Shown: positions 25,558-35,520 of the stretch, in pieces | Numbering within the stretch: the first letter of the stretch is position 1 | Layout of the letters: each line of letters starts with the position of its first letter | Assembly: GCA_026392455.1 (NCBI GenBank) | Contig: JAPLCB010000010.1 | Location: 248,001 to 312,000 of the forward strand | Reading direction: 5' to 3' | Length of the DNA stretch: 64,000 bases | Source: Propionibacteriales bacterium | GTDB lineage: Bacteria; Actinomycetota; Actinomycetes; Propionibacteriales; Nocardioidaceae | Made by a program: the position numbers and the translations under genes | Notes under the pieces: generated by a model | Database searches by the model: none | What the model was told of the DNA's origin: nothing | What the model saw: the letters and a program-made list of their open reading frames with translations, nothing else

Positions 25558-26433
25558 GTGCCCGCCCTGCCGACCCCGGACACCGAGCGACCGGCTCGGC
25601 GCGGAACCGTGCGTGTGCTCGGGCCGGCCGACCTCGAGGCGGCGCTCGCGGTGATCGAGGCGTCACCGGTCACGAACGTCTTCGCGGACTACCGGAGCCG
25701 GATCACCCAGCTCGACCAGCGCTGGCTCGGCGGTCAGATGTGGGGTTACGTCGAGGACGACGTCCTGGTGTCGTTGTGCCACGTCGGTGCCAACCTGGTC
25801 CCGGTCGAGGCATCGCCGGAGGCGTGCTCGGCGTTCGCCGAGCGCGCACTGGCCCAGCGGCGGCTGAGCTCGACCATCGTCGGCCCCCGGGACGCGGTGG
25901 GTCGGCTCTGGGACGTCCTCGAACCGACCTGGGGCCCGGCCCGCGACGAGCGCTGGGACCAACCACACCTCGAGCTCAGCAGCCTTCCTGCGGTGGCTCC
26001 CGATCCGGCCGTCCGCAGGACCGAGCCGCACGAGGTCGAGGACCTCTACCCGGCCTGCGTGGCGATGTACACCGAGGAGGTCGGGGTCTCGCCGGAGGCC
26101 GACGGTGGCCGGAACCTCTACCGGGCCCGGGTCTCGCAGCTGGTCAACCGCGGATGGTCGTTCTCCCGGATCGAGAACGGGCGGGTCCTGTTCAAGGCGG
26201 AGATCGCCTGCGCGACCCCGTACGCCTGCCAGGTCCAGGGCGTGTACGTCGACCCGAGCCGACGGGGTGAGGGACTCTGCACCAGCGGAATGGCCGCAGT
26301 GGCGGCGATCGCGCGCGCGGAGATCGCCCCGACCGTGGCGCTCTACGTCAACGCGCACAACACCCCCGCCAGGGCGGCGTACGCGAAGGTCGGGTTCCAG
26401 CAGACCGCCACGTTCTCCACGCTGATGTTCTAG
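25558..26433 (+). CDS. GNAT acetyltransferase with N-terminal DUF4081 domain (Rv2867c-like)
   Basis: 291 residues. The N-terminal half (about 20-140) matches the degenerate GNAT-like DUF4081 domain. The C-terminal half is a standard GNAT domain with the acetyl-CoA loop QVQGVYVDPSRRGEGLCTSGM and the final NAHNTPARAAYAKVGF. In mycobacteria the orthologous gene also follows ispG. Substrate unknown. GTG 25558 is chosen from the leaderless promoter. Confidence 0.85.
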   Translation: MPALPTPDTERPARRGTVRVLGPADLEAALAVIEASPVTNVFADYRSRITQLDQRWLGGQMWGYVEDDVLVSLCHVGANLVPVEASPEACSAFAERALAQRRLSSTIVGPRDAVGRLWDVLEPTWGPARDERWDQPHLELSSLPAVAPDPAVRRTEPHEVEDLYPACVAMYTEEVGVSPEADGGRNLYRARVSQLVNRGWSFSRIENGRVLFKAEIACATPYACQVQGVYVDPSRRGEGLCTSGMAAVAAIARAEIAPTVALYVNAHNTPARAAYAKVGFQQTATFSTLMF

Positions 26434-26455
26434 CCGTGGTCCTGGGGCGGGTCGT

Positions 26456-26461
26456 TAGGGT
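26456..26461 (+). promoter_or_regulatory. -10 box of DoxX-like gene (leaderless)
   Basis: TAGGGT, six bases before ATG 26468. Confidence 0.55.
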
Positions 26462-26467
26462 GTCGCC

Positions 26468-26833
26468 ATGACTGCTCCTCTGCGCCGCGACGCGAAGCTC
26501 CTCGCCGGCGGCTTCCTCGCCTCCGGCACGGTCCACCTGGTCAAGCCGGACGTCTGGGAGCCGCTCATGCCGGACTGGGTGCCGATGCACCGCGAGGTGA
26601 TCATCTGGTCCGGGGTCGCCGAGATCGCCTGCGCGGCCGGGCTGCTCTTCCCGCCTACTCGCCGGGTTGCCGGCCTGGCCAGTGCTGCACTCCTGGCCGG
26701 GGTCTACGTCGGCAACGTCAAGATGGCCGTGGACGCGTCCCGGGGCAAGAGCCTCCCGCTGAAGGTGGCCGCCTACGGTCGGCTGCCACTGCAGTTCCCG
26801 ATGCTGCGGGCGGCGCTGCGCGCCGGTCGCTGA
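26468..26833 (+). CDS. DoxX-like small membrane protein
   Basis: 121 residues with three or four membrane segments. The N-terminal region (GFLASGTVHLVKPDVWEPLMP) and the GVAEIACAAGLLFP block fit the DoxX/SURF4-like family. These proteins are found near oxidoreductases and redox-stress genes, but the function here is not known. It has its own leaderless promoter and sits between GNAT and proS. Confidence 0.7.
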   Translation: MTAPLRRDAKLLAGGFLASGTVHLVKPDVWEPLMPDWVPMHREVIIWSGVAEIACAAGLLFPPTRRVAGLASAALLAGVYVGNVKMAVDASRGKSLPLKVAAYGRLPLQFPMLRAALRAGR

Positions 26834-26872
26834 CCTGACGGTCCCGCGTCGCGGCCGGCGACGCAGCGCAGA

Positions 26873-26878
26873 TAGCCT
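26873..26878 (+). promoter_or_regulatory. -10 box of proS (leaderless)
   Basis: TAGCCT, six bases before ATG 26885. Confidence 0.6.
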
Positions 26879-26884
26879 CTGGTC

Positions 26885-28666
26885 ATGATCTTGAGGATGT
26901 CGTCCCTGTTCGTCCGGACCCTGCGTGACGACCCGGCTGACGCCGAGGTGGCCAGCCACCGGCTGCTGGTGCGGGCCGGGTACATCCGCCGCGCGGCGCC
27001 CGGCATCTACACCTGGCTCCCGCTCGGTCTGCGGGTGCTTCGCAAGGTCGAGGGCATCATCCGCGAGGAGATGGACGCCATGGGCGCCCAGGAGCTCCAG
27101 TTCCCGGCACTGCTCCCGCGGGAGCCGTACGAGGCGACCGGGCGCTGGACCGACTACGGCGACGGCATCTTCCGGCTCAAGGACCGCAAGGACGGCGACT
27201 ACCTGCTGGGGCCGACCCACGAGGAGATGTTCACGCTGGTGGTCAAGGACCTGTACTCGTCGTACAAGGACCTGCCCGTCTGGCTCTACCAGATCCAGAC
27301 GAAGTACCGCGACGAAGCCCGCCCCCGTGCGGGGATCCTGCGCGGGCGGGAGTTCATCATGAAGGACTCGTACTCCTTCGACACCACCGACGAGGGTCTC
27401 GACGCGTCGTACGCGGCTCACCGTGCCGCGTACGTCAAGACCTTCGACCGCCTGGGGTTCGACTACGTGATCGTGAAGGCCACCGCCGGGGCGATGGGTG
27501 GTTCGAAGTCCGAGGAGTTCCTCGCGAAGGCCGACGTCGGTGAGGACACCTACGTCCGCTGCACCACCTGCGACTACGCCGCCAACGTCGAGGCGGTCGA
27601 GGTCCCGGCGCCGGCACCGGTCGACTTCGACGGTCTCCCGGCAGCTCACCCGGAGCCGACCCCCGACACCCCGACGATCGACTCACTGGTCGCCGTGCTG
27701 AACGCCCAGCACCCGCGGGCGGACCGGGCCTGGACCGCCGCCGACACCTTGAAGAACGTCCTGGTCCAGCTCAAGCACCCCGACGGCCGCCGGGAGCCGC
27801 TGGCGATCGGGCTGCCCGGCGACCGCGAGGTCGACCAGAAGCGGCTCGAGGGGCAGCTCGAACCGATCGAGGTCGAGCCGATGGACGAGGCGGAGCTGCG
27901 CAAGCACCCCGAGCTGGTCAAGGGCTACATCGGTCCGGGTGTCCTGGGCGAGGCCGGCGCGAGCGGGATCCGCTACCTGCTGGACCCGCGGGTGTCGACC
28001 GGGACCGTCTGGGTGACCGGCGCGAACGTCGCCGGGACCCATGTTCTCGACCTCGTCGCCGGCCGCGACTTCGCCGGTGACGGGACCATCGAGGCCGCCG
28101 AGGTACGTGACGGCGACACCTGCCCGCAGTGCGCCCTGACCGGGGCCGGGGGCACGTTGGAGTCAGCGCGCGGCATCGAGATGGGCCACATCTTCCAGCT
28201 CGGTCGCAAGTACGCCGAGGCGCTGGACCTCAAGGTCCTCGACGAGAACGGCAAGCTGGTCACGGTCACGATGGGCTCCTACGGGATCGGCGTCTCCCGG
28301 GCCGTCGCAGCGATCGCCGAGGGCAACAACGACGAGCTCGGCCTGGTCTGGCCGCGCGAGATCGCTCCGGCCGATGTGCACGTCGTGGCGGCGGGCAAGG
28401 AACCGGCGATCTTCGAGGCCGCTGCGGAGCTGGCCGCCACGATCTCCGCCGACGGGGTCGACGTGATCTACGACGACCGCGCCGGCAAGGTCAGTCCCGG
28501 GGTGAAGTTCAAGGATGCCGAGCTGATCGGCGTTCCGCTCATCGTCACCGTTGGTCGCGGCCTGGCCGACGGCACCATCGAGGTCAAGGACCGGCGTACC
28601 GGGGAGCGGACCGAGGTCCCCGTCGAGGAGGCCGCGGCCTACCTGACCGCGCTGGTGCGCGGCTGA
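26885..28666 (+). CDS. proS: Prolyl-tRNA synthetase, bacterial type
   Basis: 593 residues with the class II motif 1 near [20 protein letters not shown], motif 2 in [24 protein letters not shown] and motif 3 in [16 protein letters not shown]. The insertion (editing) domain spans about 225-400 between motifs 2 and 3, so this is the editing-competent bacterial form, not the archaeal/eukaryotic one. A C-terminal anticodon-binding domain follows. It charges tRNA-Pro. Confidence 0.96.
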   Translation: MILRMSSLFVRTLRDDPADAEVASHRLLVRAGYIRRAAPGIYTWLPLGLRVLRKVEGIIREEMDAMGAQELQFPALLPREPYEATGRWTDYGDGIFRLKDRKDGDYLLGPTHEEMFTLVVKDLYSSYKDLPVWLYQIQTKYRDEARPRAGILRGREFIMKDSYSFDTTDEGLDASYAAHRAAYVKTFDRLGFDYVIVKATAGAMGGSKSEEFLAKADVGEDTYVRCTTCDYAANVEAVEVPAPAPVDFDGLPAAHPEPTPDTPTIDSLVAVLNAQHPRADRAWTAADTLKNVLVQLKHPDGRREPLAIGLPGDREVDQKRLEGQLEPIEVEPMDEAELRKHPELVKGYIGPGVLGEAGASGIRYLLDPRVSTGTVWVTGANVAGTHVLDLVAGRDFAGDGTIEAAEVRDGDTCPQCALTGAGGTLESARGIEMGHIFQLGRKYAEALDLKVLDENGKLVTVTMGSYGIGVSRAVAAIAEGNNDELGLVWPREIAPADVHVVAAGKEPAIFEAAAELAATISADGVDVIYDDRAGKVSPGVKFKDAELIGVPLIVTVGRGLADGTIEVKDRRTGERTEVPVEEAAAYLTALVRG

Positions 28667-28706
28667 CGCGGCCCGAAATCTGGCTGCGGCCGACCGGTCG
28701 TCCCGG

Positions 28707-28712
28707 TAGGTT
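28707..28712 (+). promoter_or_regulatory. -10 box of HAD gene (leaderless)
   Basis: TAGGTT, seven bases before GTG 28720. Confidence 0.55.
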
Positions 28713-28719
28713 CTCGCGG

Positions 28720-29445
28720 GTGAGCACCCCGGGCATCGACGCCGTCATCTTCGACTGGGGCGGAACCCTGACCGCCTGGCACGACATCGACTTCCACGCG
28801 GAGTCGTTGGCACTGGCCCAGGCCGTGGTGGCGACCGCGGCGCCGGACGACGACCACCACGAGAACGCCCGCGCTCTGCACCAGGCCGGCGCCACGGTGT
28901 GGGGCTGGAGCCGTGATGAGCAGCGCAGCGCTACCGTCGCCGACTTGTTCGAGGTGGCCGGGCTCGGGCACGACCCGGCCCGGCTTGACGCGTACTACGA
29001 CTTCTGGGAGCCGCACACCCTGACTGACCCGCAGGTGGGTCCGATGTGGCGGGCGCTGAGGGAGCAGGGGATCAAGGTCGGTGTCCTGTCCAACACGCTG
29101 TGGGCCCGGGAGCGGCACCGTGGCTGGTTCGAGCGGGACGGGGTCCTGGACCTGCTCGACGGCGACGTCTACACCAGCGAGATCCCTTGGACCAAGCCCT
29201 CACCGAAGGCGTTCGCGGCGGCGATGGCTGCGGTCGGGGCGGATGATCCGAGTCGGTGCGTGTACGTGGGTGACCGGCTCTTCGACGACGTCTGGGGCGC
29301 CCAGCACGCGGGGCTGAGAGCGATCCACATCCCGCACAGCGTGATTCCGGACGAGCAGGTGGGCCACTCCCAGGGAGTCCCGGACGCGGTGGCGCACGAG
29401 CTGTCCGAGATCCCTCGGATCGTCGCCGGTTTCGTGAATTCCTGA
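28720..29445 (+). CDS. HAD-superfamily hydrolase
   Basis: 241 residues. Motif I is IFDWGGTLT: the nucleophile Asp is present but the usual second Asp is Gly, as in several sugar-phosphate or atypical HAD enzymes. Motif II is VLSNT, motif III the Lys in PWTKPSPKAF, motif IV GDRLFDDVWGAQHAG. A helical cap lies between I and II. Without the second Asp the protein may not be a phosphatase; a dehalogenase-like or binding role is possible. Substrate unknown. Confidence 0.8.
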   Translation: MSTPGIDAVIFDWGGTLTAWHDIDFHAESLALAQAVVATAAPDDDHHENARALHQAGATVWGWSRDEQRSATVADLFEVAGLGHDPARLDAYYDFWEPHTLTDPQVGPMWRALREQGIKVGVLSNTLWARERHRGWFERDGVLDLLDGDVYTSEIPWTKPSPKAFAAAMAAVGADDPSRCVYVGDRLFDDVWGAQHAGLRAIHIPHSVIPDEQVGHSQGVPDAVAHELSEIPRIVAGFVNS

Positions 29446-29492
29446 AGTCGGTGGGCCCCAGGGGGTTTCGGCTCCGACCACCGGGGTACTGG

Positions 29493-29915
29493 TCAGTTAC
29501 TGGAGCCGGGGAACATCTCGGGGGTTCCTCGAAACTCCAGCTGGACCACGGCAGAGTTCTCGAGAGCGACAAGGGCCCACCTGCGTTCTGCGCCGGTGGT
29601 GTTCTCGATGAGCTGGCCGTAGGTCGTCGCGATGCGGCGCTCCAATTGGAGCGCCGCATCGTTCACGTCGGAGACGGTGTCCAGCGCCGCTGGCAGTTCG
29701 TAGGCGACTGCTGCGGACACAGGTACGCCGCCGCGCCCGGCGATCAGGACGGTCAGCTGGTCGCGGCGCCTGCGGTGGGCGCGGTAAGCGCGCAGGAGTG
29801 ATCCGTACAGGACCGGCTGCTCGGCTTTCGAGGTCTGGGCGCCGAGGACCCCGGTGAGGTACACCGCAGCGTGCTCCGCTGCCAGTGCCGCCTGGAGTGC
29901 GTCGAGGGGGGTCAC
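29493..29915 (-). CDS. Ferritin-like domain protein (DUF4439)
   Basis: 140 residues. A four-helix bundle pattern with AAEHAAVYLTGVLGA, RAHRRRRDQLTVLI and ALVALENSAVVQLEFRG matches DUF4439, a ferritin-like family of actinobacteria. Its GTG start overlaps the stop of the lipoprotein gene before it (GTGA), so the two form a unit. No signal peptide is present, so the partner may be exported and this one not. Metal binding is not established. Confidence 0.72.
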   Translation of the reverse strand: MTPLDALQAALAAEHAAVYLTGVLGAQTSKAEQPVLYGSLLRAYRAHRRRRDQLTVLIAGRGGVPVSAAVAYELPAALDTVSDVNDAALQLERRIATTYGQLIENTTGAERRWALVALENSAVVQLEFRGTPEMFPGSSN

Positions 29916-30460
29916 CGCGGACTCCCGGACAGCGGGGAGGCCACGAGCTGCTGGGAGAGACCGGCAGCCATGGTGGCGAGGAGTCGCGCGAACGGGCCGC
30001 TCTCGGCGCGCAGGGCCAGCCCGACCAATCGGTTGTGCAGGGCCTGCTCGGTCTGGGCGACCTGCTCCAGGGCGGCCGTCCGGCTCGCCGGCACCGCGGG
30101 CAACGCCTCGGCCGGGGTCGGATCGACCGTCTTCGGAACTGCTGCCCGCAGTGCCTGGAGGTGGGCGGCGTGCAGCTCGGTCAGTCCCGCGACCCGAGGC
30201 CGGAGTGCTGGGAAGGTCTTCGTCACGAGTGCAATCCGTGCCTGGGCCTGCGCCAGCGCGCCGACCGCGGTCACCGCGAGGGCCACGTCGGGGGCCAGGT
30301 CGTCGGCCGCCTCGGCTGCCGGGGTCTTGGCGGAGTTGAACGGGTTGTTCAGGCTGCATCCGGCGGTGACTGCCACGGCTGCGCCGGTGGCCAGCACGAA
30401 ACCCCGCCGGCCGGGCCCGCCGGTGCCGGGGGAGGGGATCGGATCTGTCGGCCTCATCAC
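29912..30460 (-). CDS. Hypothetical lipoprotein with Tat-like signal
   Basis: 182 residues. The N-terminus has GRRGFVLATGAAVAVTAGC: a twin-Arg-like segment, hydrophobic core and lipobox. The mature part is helical and Ala/Leu-rich, possibly ferritin-like as its downstream partner. A TAGGCT box six bases before GTG 30460 supports that start; ATG 30457 would be the second codon. First gene of a two-gene operon with the DUF4439 gene. Confidence 0.7.
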   Translation of the reverse strand: MMRPTDPIPSPGTGGPGRRGFVLATGAAVAVTAGCSLNNPFNSAKTPAAEAADDLAPDVALAVTAVGALAQAQARIALVTKTFPALRPRVAGLTELHAAHLQALRAAVPKTVDPTPAEALPAVPASRTAALEQVAQTEQALHNRLVGLALRAESGPFARLLATMAAGLSQQLVASPLSGSPR

Positions 30461-30466
30461 GGGGGG

Positions 30467-30472
30467 AGCCTA
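30467..30472 (-). promoter_or_regulatory. -10 box of lipoprotein/DUF4439 operon (leaderless)
   Basis: TAGGCT on the minus strand, six bases before GTG 30460. Confidence 0.55.
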
Positions 30473-30576
30473 CGCGGGCGACCGGGGCGGTGGGCTGTGG
30501 GTGTTTGTCGTCGGCGTCGTGAGGATCACGGCGCACCTTCACCACTGCGCGCGTGGTCGAACGGTTGTCTGATTGC

Positions 30577-30582
30577 ACTAGG
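30577..30582 (+). promoter_or_regulatory. -10 box of the rimP-nusA operon
   Basis: TAGGGT lies 37 bases before rimP, so this operon has a leader with a ribosome-binding site, unlike most neighbours. Confidence 0.5.
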
Positions 30583-30619
30583 GTTGGCCCACCACAACAA
30601 CACAGCAGGAGGTCGCCCG

Positions 30620-31102
30620 ATGAGTACTGGGAGCACACCAGACGTCACCGACCGCCTCGCCGGCGTGTTGTCCGGGCCCCTGGAGGCCCTGGGCCTCGAT
30701 CTCGAGGGCATCGACCTTTCCAAGGCCGGCAAACGCTCGGTCCTGCGGGTTGCCGTGGACAAGGACGGCGGCGTGAGCATGGACGACATCGCCGAGGCGA
30801 CCAAGGCGGTCTCAGCGGTTCTCGACGACTCCGACCTGATGGGGGCCAACGCGTTCACCCTCGAGGTGACGTCGCCGGGCGTGGACCGCCCGTTGACCCT
30901 GCCGCGGCACTGGCGGCGCAACGCGACCCGGCTGGTCAAGGTCAACCTGGGCGACGGTGACCCGGTCGAGGGCCGGATCGTCGACTCCGACGAGGACGGG
31001 GTCACGCTCGACGTGGCCGGGTCCCCGGAAGGGGCGGTCCGACTCGCCTACGGCGACATCACCAAGGCCAAGATCCAGATCGAATTCAAGAGGGAAGGCT
31101 GA
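30620..31102 (+). CDS. rimP: Ribosome maturation factor RimP
   Basis: 160 residues. The N-terminal RimP domain contains LDLEGIDLSKAGKRSVLRVAVDKDGGVSMDD and the SPGVDRPLT motif joins to the C-terminal SH3-like domain. It helps 30S subunit maturation. AGGAGG (30607-30612) eight bases before the ATG. The stop is three bases before nusA. Its order rimP-nusA-ylxR-infB-rbfA-truB is the usual bacterial one. Confidence 0.94.
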   Translation: MSTGSTPDVTDRLAGVLSGPLEALGLDLEGIDLSKAGKRSVLRVAVDKDGGVSMDDIAEATKAVSAVLDDSDLMGANAFTLEVTSPGVDRPLTLPRHWRRNATRLVKVNLGDGDPVEGRIVDSDEDGVTLDVAGSPEGAVRLAYGDITKAKIQIEFKREG

Positions 31103-31105
31103 GAC

Positions 31106-32083
31106 GTGGACATCGACATGAGCATCTTGCGCATGCTCGAGCGCGAGAAGGAGATCTCCTTCGACATCCTGGTGGAGGCGATCGAGCAGGCTCTGCTGAC
31201 GGCGTACCACAAGAGTCCGGGGGCACTGGACAAGGCGCGGGTGCAGCTGGACCGCAAGTCCGGCCACGTCGTGGTCCTGGCCCAGGAGACGGCCGAGGAC
31301 GGCACTCCCGAAGGTGAGGAGTTCGACGACACTCCGGCCGACTTCGGTCGGATCGCGGCGACCACGGCGAAGCAGATCATGCTGCAGCGGTTGCGTGACG
31401 CCGAGGACGAGATCCGGTTCGGTGAGTTCTCCGGCAAGGAGGGCGACATCGTCTCCGGCCTGATCCAGCAGGGCCGCGACCCCAACGACGTGATGGTCGA
31501 CCTCGGCAAGCTGGAGGCGCTGCTGCCCTCGGGTGAGCAGGTTCCGGGGGAGGACTACTCCCACGGGGCCCGGCTCAAGGCGCTGGTGGTCAGTGTCCGC
31601 AAGGGCATGCGCGGTCCGCAGGTGATGTTGTCGCGGACCCACCCGAACCTGGTGAAGAAGCTCTTCGCCCTGGAGGTCCCGGAGATCGGTGATGGCACGG
31701 TCGAGATCGTCGCCATCGCCCGCGAGGCCGGTCACCGCACCAAGATCGCGGTGAAGACCGACGTCAGCGGCGTGAACGCCAAGGGGTCCTGCATCGGGCC
31801 GATGGGTCAGCGGGTGCGCAACGTGATGGCTGAGCTGCACGGCGAGAAGATCGACATCGTGGACTGGTCCGACGACCCTGCGCAGATGGTGGCCAACGCG
31901 CTCAGCCCGGCGCGCGTCTCGCAGGTGATCGTGGTCGACGAGGCCGCTCGGGCTGCCCGGGTGATCGTGCCGGACTTCCAGCTGTCCCTCGCGATCGGCA
32001 AGGAGGGCCAGAACGCGCGGCTCGCGGCGCGGCTGACCGGGTGGCGCATCGACATCCGCAGCGACGAGGCACCCGCGGAGTAG
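31106..32083 (+). CDS. nusA: Transcription termination/antitermination factor NusA
   Basis: 325 residues, the short actinobacterial form with NTD, S1 and two KH domains but no C-terminal acidic repeats. N-terminal [22 protein letters not shown] binds RNA polymerase. The S1 region includes [15 protein letters not shown]. The KH part has [18 protein letters not shown] and [19 protein letters not shown], both with intact GxxG loops. GTG 31106 is preceded by GGGAAGG (31092-31098). Confidence 0.95.
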   Translation: MDIDMSILRMLEREKEISFDILVEAIEQALLTAYHKSPGALDKARVQLDRKSGHVVVLAQETAEDGTPEGEEFDDTPADFGRIAATTAKQIMLQRLRDAEDEIRFGEFSGKEGDIVSGLIQQGRDPNDVMVDLGKLEALLPSGEQVPGEDYSHGARLKALVVSVRKGMRGPQVMLSRTHPNLVKKLFALEVPEIGDGTVEIVAIAREAGHRTKIAVKTDVSGVNAKGSCIGPMGQRVRNVMAELHGEKIDIVDWSDDPAQMVANALSPARVSQVIVVDEAARAARVIVPDFQLSLAIGKEGQNARLAARLTGWRIDIRSDEAPAE

Positions 32084-32130
32084 CGAGCCGGTTCGGTGTT
32101 GGCGCTCCGAGCGGCTAGACTCACCTGCTG

Positions 32131-32439
32131 GTGACTCCCCTCGACAAACTTCCACCCCCGGGCCCTGTCCGGACGTGTGTCGGATGTCGTGGACGAGCCG
32201 CCAAGAGTGAGTTGCTGCGGGTCACCGTTCAGCTCGGCACCGATGGCCGACCGGCCGTGGTGCCGGATCTGGGTGGAGCCGCTGCGGGCCGTGGAGCGCA
32301 CCTGCATCCCACGGAACGTTGCTTCCAGCTGGCCGAGAAGAAGCGTGCCTTCGTCCGGGCCCTGCGTCACGACGCAGGATCCGCCGGGGCGCTGGACCTG
32401 GGCCAGCTCGCAGAGCACCTTGCCCGGCACCAGATCTAG
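32131..32439 (+). CDS. ylxR: YlxR (RnpM-type) RNA-binding protein
   Basis: 102 residues. The YlxR signature is present as [18 protein letters not shown] with the two Cys, and [13 protein letters not shown] plus the basic [11 protein letters not shown] block. YlxR proteins bind RNA (RNase P in some Gram-positives) and always sit between nusA and infB. GTG 32131 lacks a ribosome-binding site; TAGACT (32116-32121) ends nine bases upstream, so a second, nearly leaderless promoter may exist inside the operon. Confidence 0.9.
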   Translation: MTPLDKLPPPGPVRTCVGCRGRAAKSELLRVTVQLGTDGRPAVVPDLGGAAAGRGAHLHPTERCFQLAEKKRAFVRALRHDAGSAGALDLGQLAEHLARHQI

Positions 32440-32595
32440 ACCCACTGTCCGATCAGCACCGAGATGAAACTGGAGCATCAGCTCATGAGCCTGCGATGAG
32501 ACCCTTCGCAACGAGTTCAGCGCGATGAGCGTGCACATCAACTAGCGGTCCGCAGACCCCGGTTTCAACCGTGGCTCGGACCAGGAGGAACAAGA

Positions 32596-35451
32596 GTGTC
32601 CAAGGTCCGAGTCCATGAGCTCGCAAAGGAATACGGCGTCACCAGCAAGGATGTGCTGGGGATGCTCGGCGAACTCGGAGAGTTCGTCAAGGCAGCGTCG
32701 TCGACGGTGGAGCCCCCCGTCGTCAAGCGCTTCCAGGACAAGTACGGCGCCGAGCTGACGGCCAAGGCCGAAGCGGCCGCCGCCAAGAAGGCAGCCAAGA
32801 AGGCCCCGGCCAAGAAGGCCGCTGCCAGTGCCGATGAGTCCGAGGCCGCTGCCACCGAGGTCGTCGAGACCGTGGCCGAGACGCCCGCGGAGGCTCCGGC
32901 CGCCGCGAAGGCTGCTCCGCGCCCGGGCCCGCGTGCCGCGAAGGTCGACGCAGTCGAGGAGCCGGTCGCCGAGGCGCCCGTCGTCGAGGCCGTCGTCGAG
33001 GTCGAGGCCCCGGCGCCGGCGACCGAGACACCGCGTGAGGAGCCTCCGGCTGCTGACGACTCGGCTCCGGCCGGTCCCCGTCCGCCGCGTCCCGGCGCAC
33101 CGCGTCCGGGGAACAACCCGTTCTCCTCGACCCAGGGCATGGGTCGTCGCCCGACCGCACCCCCGGCCGCTGCGGCTCCGGGTGCGGCTCCTGGCGCAGC
33201 GCCCGGAGCTCCGGCAGGCCGTCCCGGCATGCCGCGTCCGAACCCGGCGATGATGCCGAAGTCCCCGGCCGCCTTCGGTGGCGGCCCCGGTGGGGCACGT
33301 CCCCGTCCCGGTGGTCCCGGTGCTGGTGGTCCTGGCGGTCGCGGCCCCGGCGGTCCTGGTGCCGGTCGCGGCCCCGGCGGTCCCGGTGCGCGTCCCGGCG
33401 CTGGTGCCGGTGCGCCCGGTCGTGGCGGCTTCGGTGGCGGACCCGGCGGTGCTCCCGGTGGAGCGCCTGGTGGTGGCCCCGGTGGCCGTCCGGGTGGCGG
33501 TGGCCGTCCCGGCCAGCGCGGAAGCACCCAGGGTGCCTTCGGTCGCCCCGGTGGTCCGTCTCGCCGTGGGCGCAAGTCGAAGCGCGCGCGTCGTCAAGAG
33601 TTCGAGCAGATGGAAGCGCCCACGATCGGCGGCATCCGCGTCCGCAAGGGCAGTGGCGAGACCGTGCGTCTCGCCCGTGGTTCGTCGCTGACGGACTTCG
33701 CCGAGAAGGTCGGCGTGGATGTGTCCTCGCTGGTCCAGATGCTGTTCTCGCTCGGCGAGATGGTCACCGCGACCGAGTCGGTCAACGACGCGACCCTGGA
33801 GCTGCTCGGTGAGGAGCTCAACTACGTCGTCGAGGTCGTCTCGCCCGAGGACGAGGACCGCGAGCTGCTCGAGACGTTCGACCTCGAGTTCGGTGCCGAC
33901 GAGGGCGACGAGGACGACCTGGTCTTCCGGGCGCCGGTCGTGACCGTCATGGGTCACGTCGACCACGGTAAGACCAAGCTTCTCGACGCGCTCCGCAACG
34001 CCAACGTCGTGGAGGGCGAGGCCGGCGGCATCACCCAGCACATCGGTGCGTACCAGGTGCACACCGAGGTCGAGGGCGAAGACCGTCGGATCACCTTCAT
34101 CGACACCCCGGGTCACGAGGCGTTCACCGCCATGCGTGCTCGTGGTGCCCAGGCGACCGACATCGTCATCCTGGTGGTCGCGGCGGACGACGGCGTGATG
34201 CCGCAGACGGTCGAGGCGTTGAACCACGCCAAGGCCGCTGGCGTCCCGATCGTGGTCGCGGTCAACAAGATCGACAAGGAAGACGCCGACCCGACCAAGG
34301 TCCGTGGACAGCTGACCGAGTACGGCCTGGTGCCCGAGGAGTACGGCGGCGACGCGATCTTCGTCGACGTCTCCGCCAAGTCCCGGCTCAACCTGGACAA
34401 GCTCCTCGAGGCGGTCGTCGTCACGGCGGACGCGTCCCTGGACCTGCGGGCCAACCCCAACCAGGACGCTCAGGGTCTGGTCGTCGAAGCCCACCTCGAC
34501 CGTGGTCGTGGCCCGGTGGCAACCGTGCTGGTCCAGCGCGGAACGCTCCGGGTCGGCGACTCGATCGTGGCGGGTCCGGCGTACGGCCGGGTCCGGGCGA
34601 TGCTCGACGAGCACGGCGACAACATCGAGTTCGCCGACCCGTCCCGTCCCGCGATGGTGCTTGGTCTCTCCGGTGTCCCCGGTGCAGGACAGAACTTCAT
34701 CGTGGTCGAGGACGACCGGATGGCGCGTCAGATCGCCGAGAAGCGGGAGGCGCGCGAGCGTGCCGCCATGCAGGCCAAGCGTCGCGTGCGTCGCAGCCTC
34801 GAGGACTTCATGGCATCGATGGAGAAGGGCGAGAGCCAGGAGCTCAACCTCATCCTCAAGGGTGACGTGTCCGGTTCTGTCGAGGCCCTCGAGGACGCTC
34901 TCGCAGGCATCGACGTTGGTGACGAGGTCAGCCTGCGGGTCATCGACCGCGGTGTCGGTGCGATCACCGAGACCAACGTCGACCTCGCGGCCGCGTCCGA
35001 CGCGATCATCATCGGCTTCAACGTCCGGCCCCAGGGCAAGGCGAGCCAGATGGCCGACAAGGAAGGTGTCGAGATCCGGTACTACTCGGTCATCTACCAG
35101 GCGATCGAGGAGATCGAGGCGGCGCTCAAGGGCATGCTCAAGCCCGAGTACGAGGAGAACGTCCTCGGTCAGGCCGAGATCCGGGCGATCTTCCGTTCGT
35201 CCAAGATCGGCAACATCGCCGGCTGCATGGTCACCAGCGGCCTGCTGCGACGCAATGCCAAGGTCCGGGTCATCCGCGACGGTGCCGTCATCGTCGAGAC
35301 CGCCGACCTGGGTTCGCTCAAGCGCGAGAAGGACGACGCCTCGGAGGTCCGCGAGGGCTTCGAGTGCGGTCTGGTCGTCAAGGGCTTCAACGATGTCAAG
35401 GAAGGCGACATCATCGAGGCCTACGAGATGCGCGAGATCCCGCGCGGCTGA
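32596..35451 (+). CDS. infB: Translation initiation factor IF-2
   Basis: 951 residues. AGGAGG (32583-32588) precedes GTG 32596. The IF2 N-domain ([20 protein letters not shown]) is followed by a ~300-residue low-complexity linker: first Ala/Glu/Lys, then Gly/Pro/Arg repeats (33290-33550). The G domain begins near residue 450 with [13 protein letters not shown], then [17 protein letters not shown] and [14 protein letters not shown]-terminal domains 2-4 end the protein. Two stem-loops follow (35458-35552). Long Gly/Arg linkers are common in actinobacterial IF2. Confidence 0.96.
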   Translation: MSKVRVHELAKEYGVTSKDVLGMLGELGEFVKAASSTVEPPVVKRFQDKYGAELTAKAEAAAAKKAAKKAPAKKAAASADESEAAATEVVETVAETPAEAPAAAKAAPRPGPRAAKVDAVEEPVAEAPVVEAVVEVEAPAPATETPREEPPAADDSAPAGPRPPRPGAPRPGNNPFSSTQGMGRRPTAPPAAAAPGAAPGAAPGAPAGRPGMPRPNPAMMPKSPAAFGGGPGGARPRPGGPGAGGPGGRGPGGPGAGRGPGGPGARPGAGAGAPGRGGFGGGPGGAPGGAPGGGPGGRPGGGGRPGQRGSTQGAFGRPGGPSRRGRKSKRARRQEFEQMEAPTIGGIRVRKGSGETVRLARGSSLTDFAEKVGVDVSSLVQMLFSLGEMVTATESVNDATLELLGEELNYVVEVVSPEDEDRELLETFDLEFGADEGDEDDLVFRAPVVTVMGHVDHGKTKLLDALRNANVVEGEAGGITQHIGAYQVHTEVEGEDRRITFIDTPGHEAFTAMRARGAQATDIVILVVAADDGVMPQTVEALNHAKAAGVPIVVAVNKIDKEDADPTKVRGQLTEYGLVPEEYGGDAIFVDVSAKSRLNLDKLLEAVVVTADASLDLRANPNQDAQGLVVEAHLDRGRGPVATVLVQRGTLRVGDSIVAGPAYGRVRAMLDEHGDNIEFADPSRPAMVLGLSGVPGAGQNFIVVEDDRMARQIAEKREARERAAMQAKRRVRRSLEDFMASMEKGESQELNLILKGDVSGSVEALEDALAGIDVGDEVSLRVIDRGVGAITETNVDLAAASDAIIIGFNVRPQGKASQMADKEGVEIRYYSVIYQAIEEIEAALKGMLKPEYEENVLGQAEIRAIFRSSKIGNIAGCMVTSGLLRRNAKVRVIRDGAVIVETADLGSLKREKDDASEVREGFECGLVVKGFNDVKEGDIIEAYEMREIPRG

Positions 35452-35457
35452 TCTCCC

Positions 35458-35495
35458 TGTGCCGGTTTCACGCCACTAGGCGTGAAACCGGCACA
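35458..35495. terminator. 17-bp stem-loop after infB
   Basis: Bases 35458-35474 pair perfectly with 35479-35495 around a four-base loop (ACTA). No T tract follows. It may be a terminator, an RNA-processing site or a stabilising 3' structure for infB mRNA. The related second hairpin follows 25 bases later. Confidence 0.7.
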
Positions 35496-35520
35496 ACAGC
35501 CTGAAACTTCGCCAGTTCGA

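Larger units (their letters stand above)
25345..25560 (+). repeat. Tandem copy of a dispersed intergenic repeat (family A, copy 1a/1b)
   Basis: A 22-base segment is identical at 25345-25366 and 25539-25560, 194 bases apart; each contains a TAACCT -10 box six bases before a GTG. Between them the head GTGATCGTCGCT occurs twice (25364 and 25468), each followed further on by a GAGCAAGCTC core (25449-25458 and 25514-25523). Related copies lie at 37288-37371 and 50050-50139. Confidence 0.65.

Noticed and set aside
32440-32595. A small gene between ylxR and infB
   Set aside because: Short frames exist, but none has a ribosome-binding site plus codon bias, and infB's own site is at 32583.
33290-33550. 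Tandem-repeat element or CRISPR-like array in infB
   Set aside because: It is the Gly/Pro/Arg linker of IF2 in frame; no fixed-length repeats with spacers.
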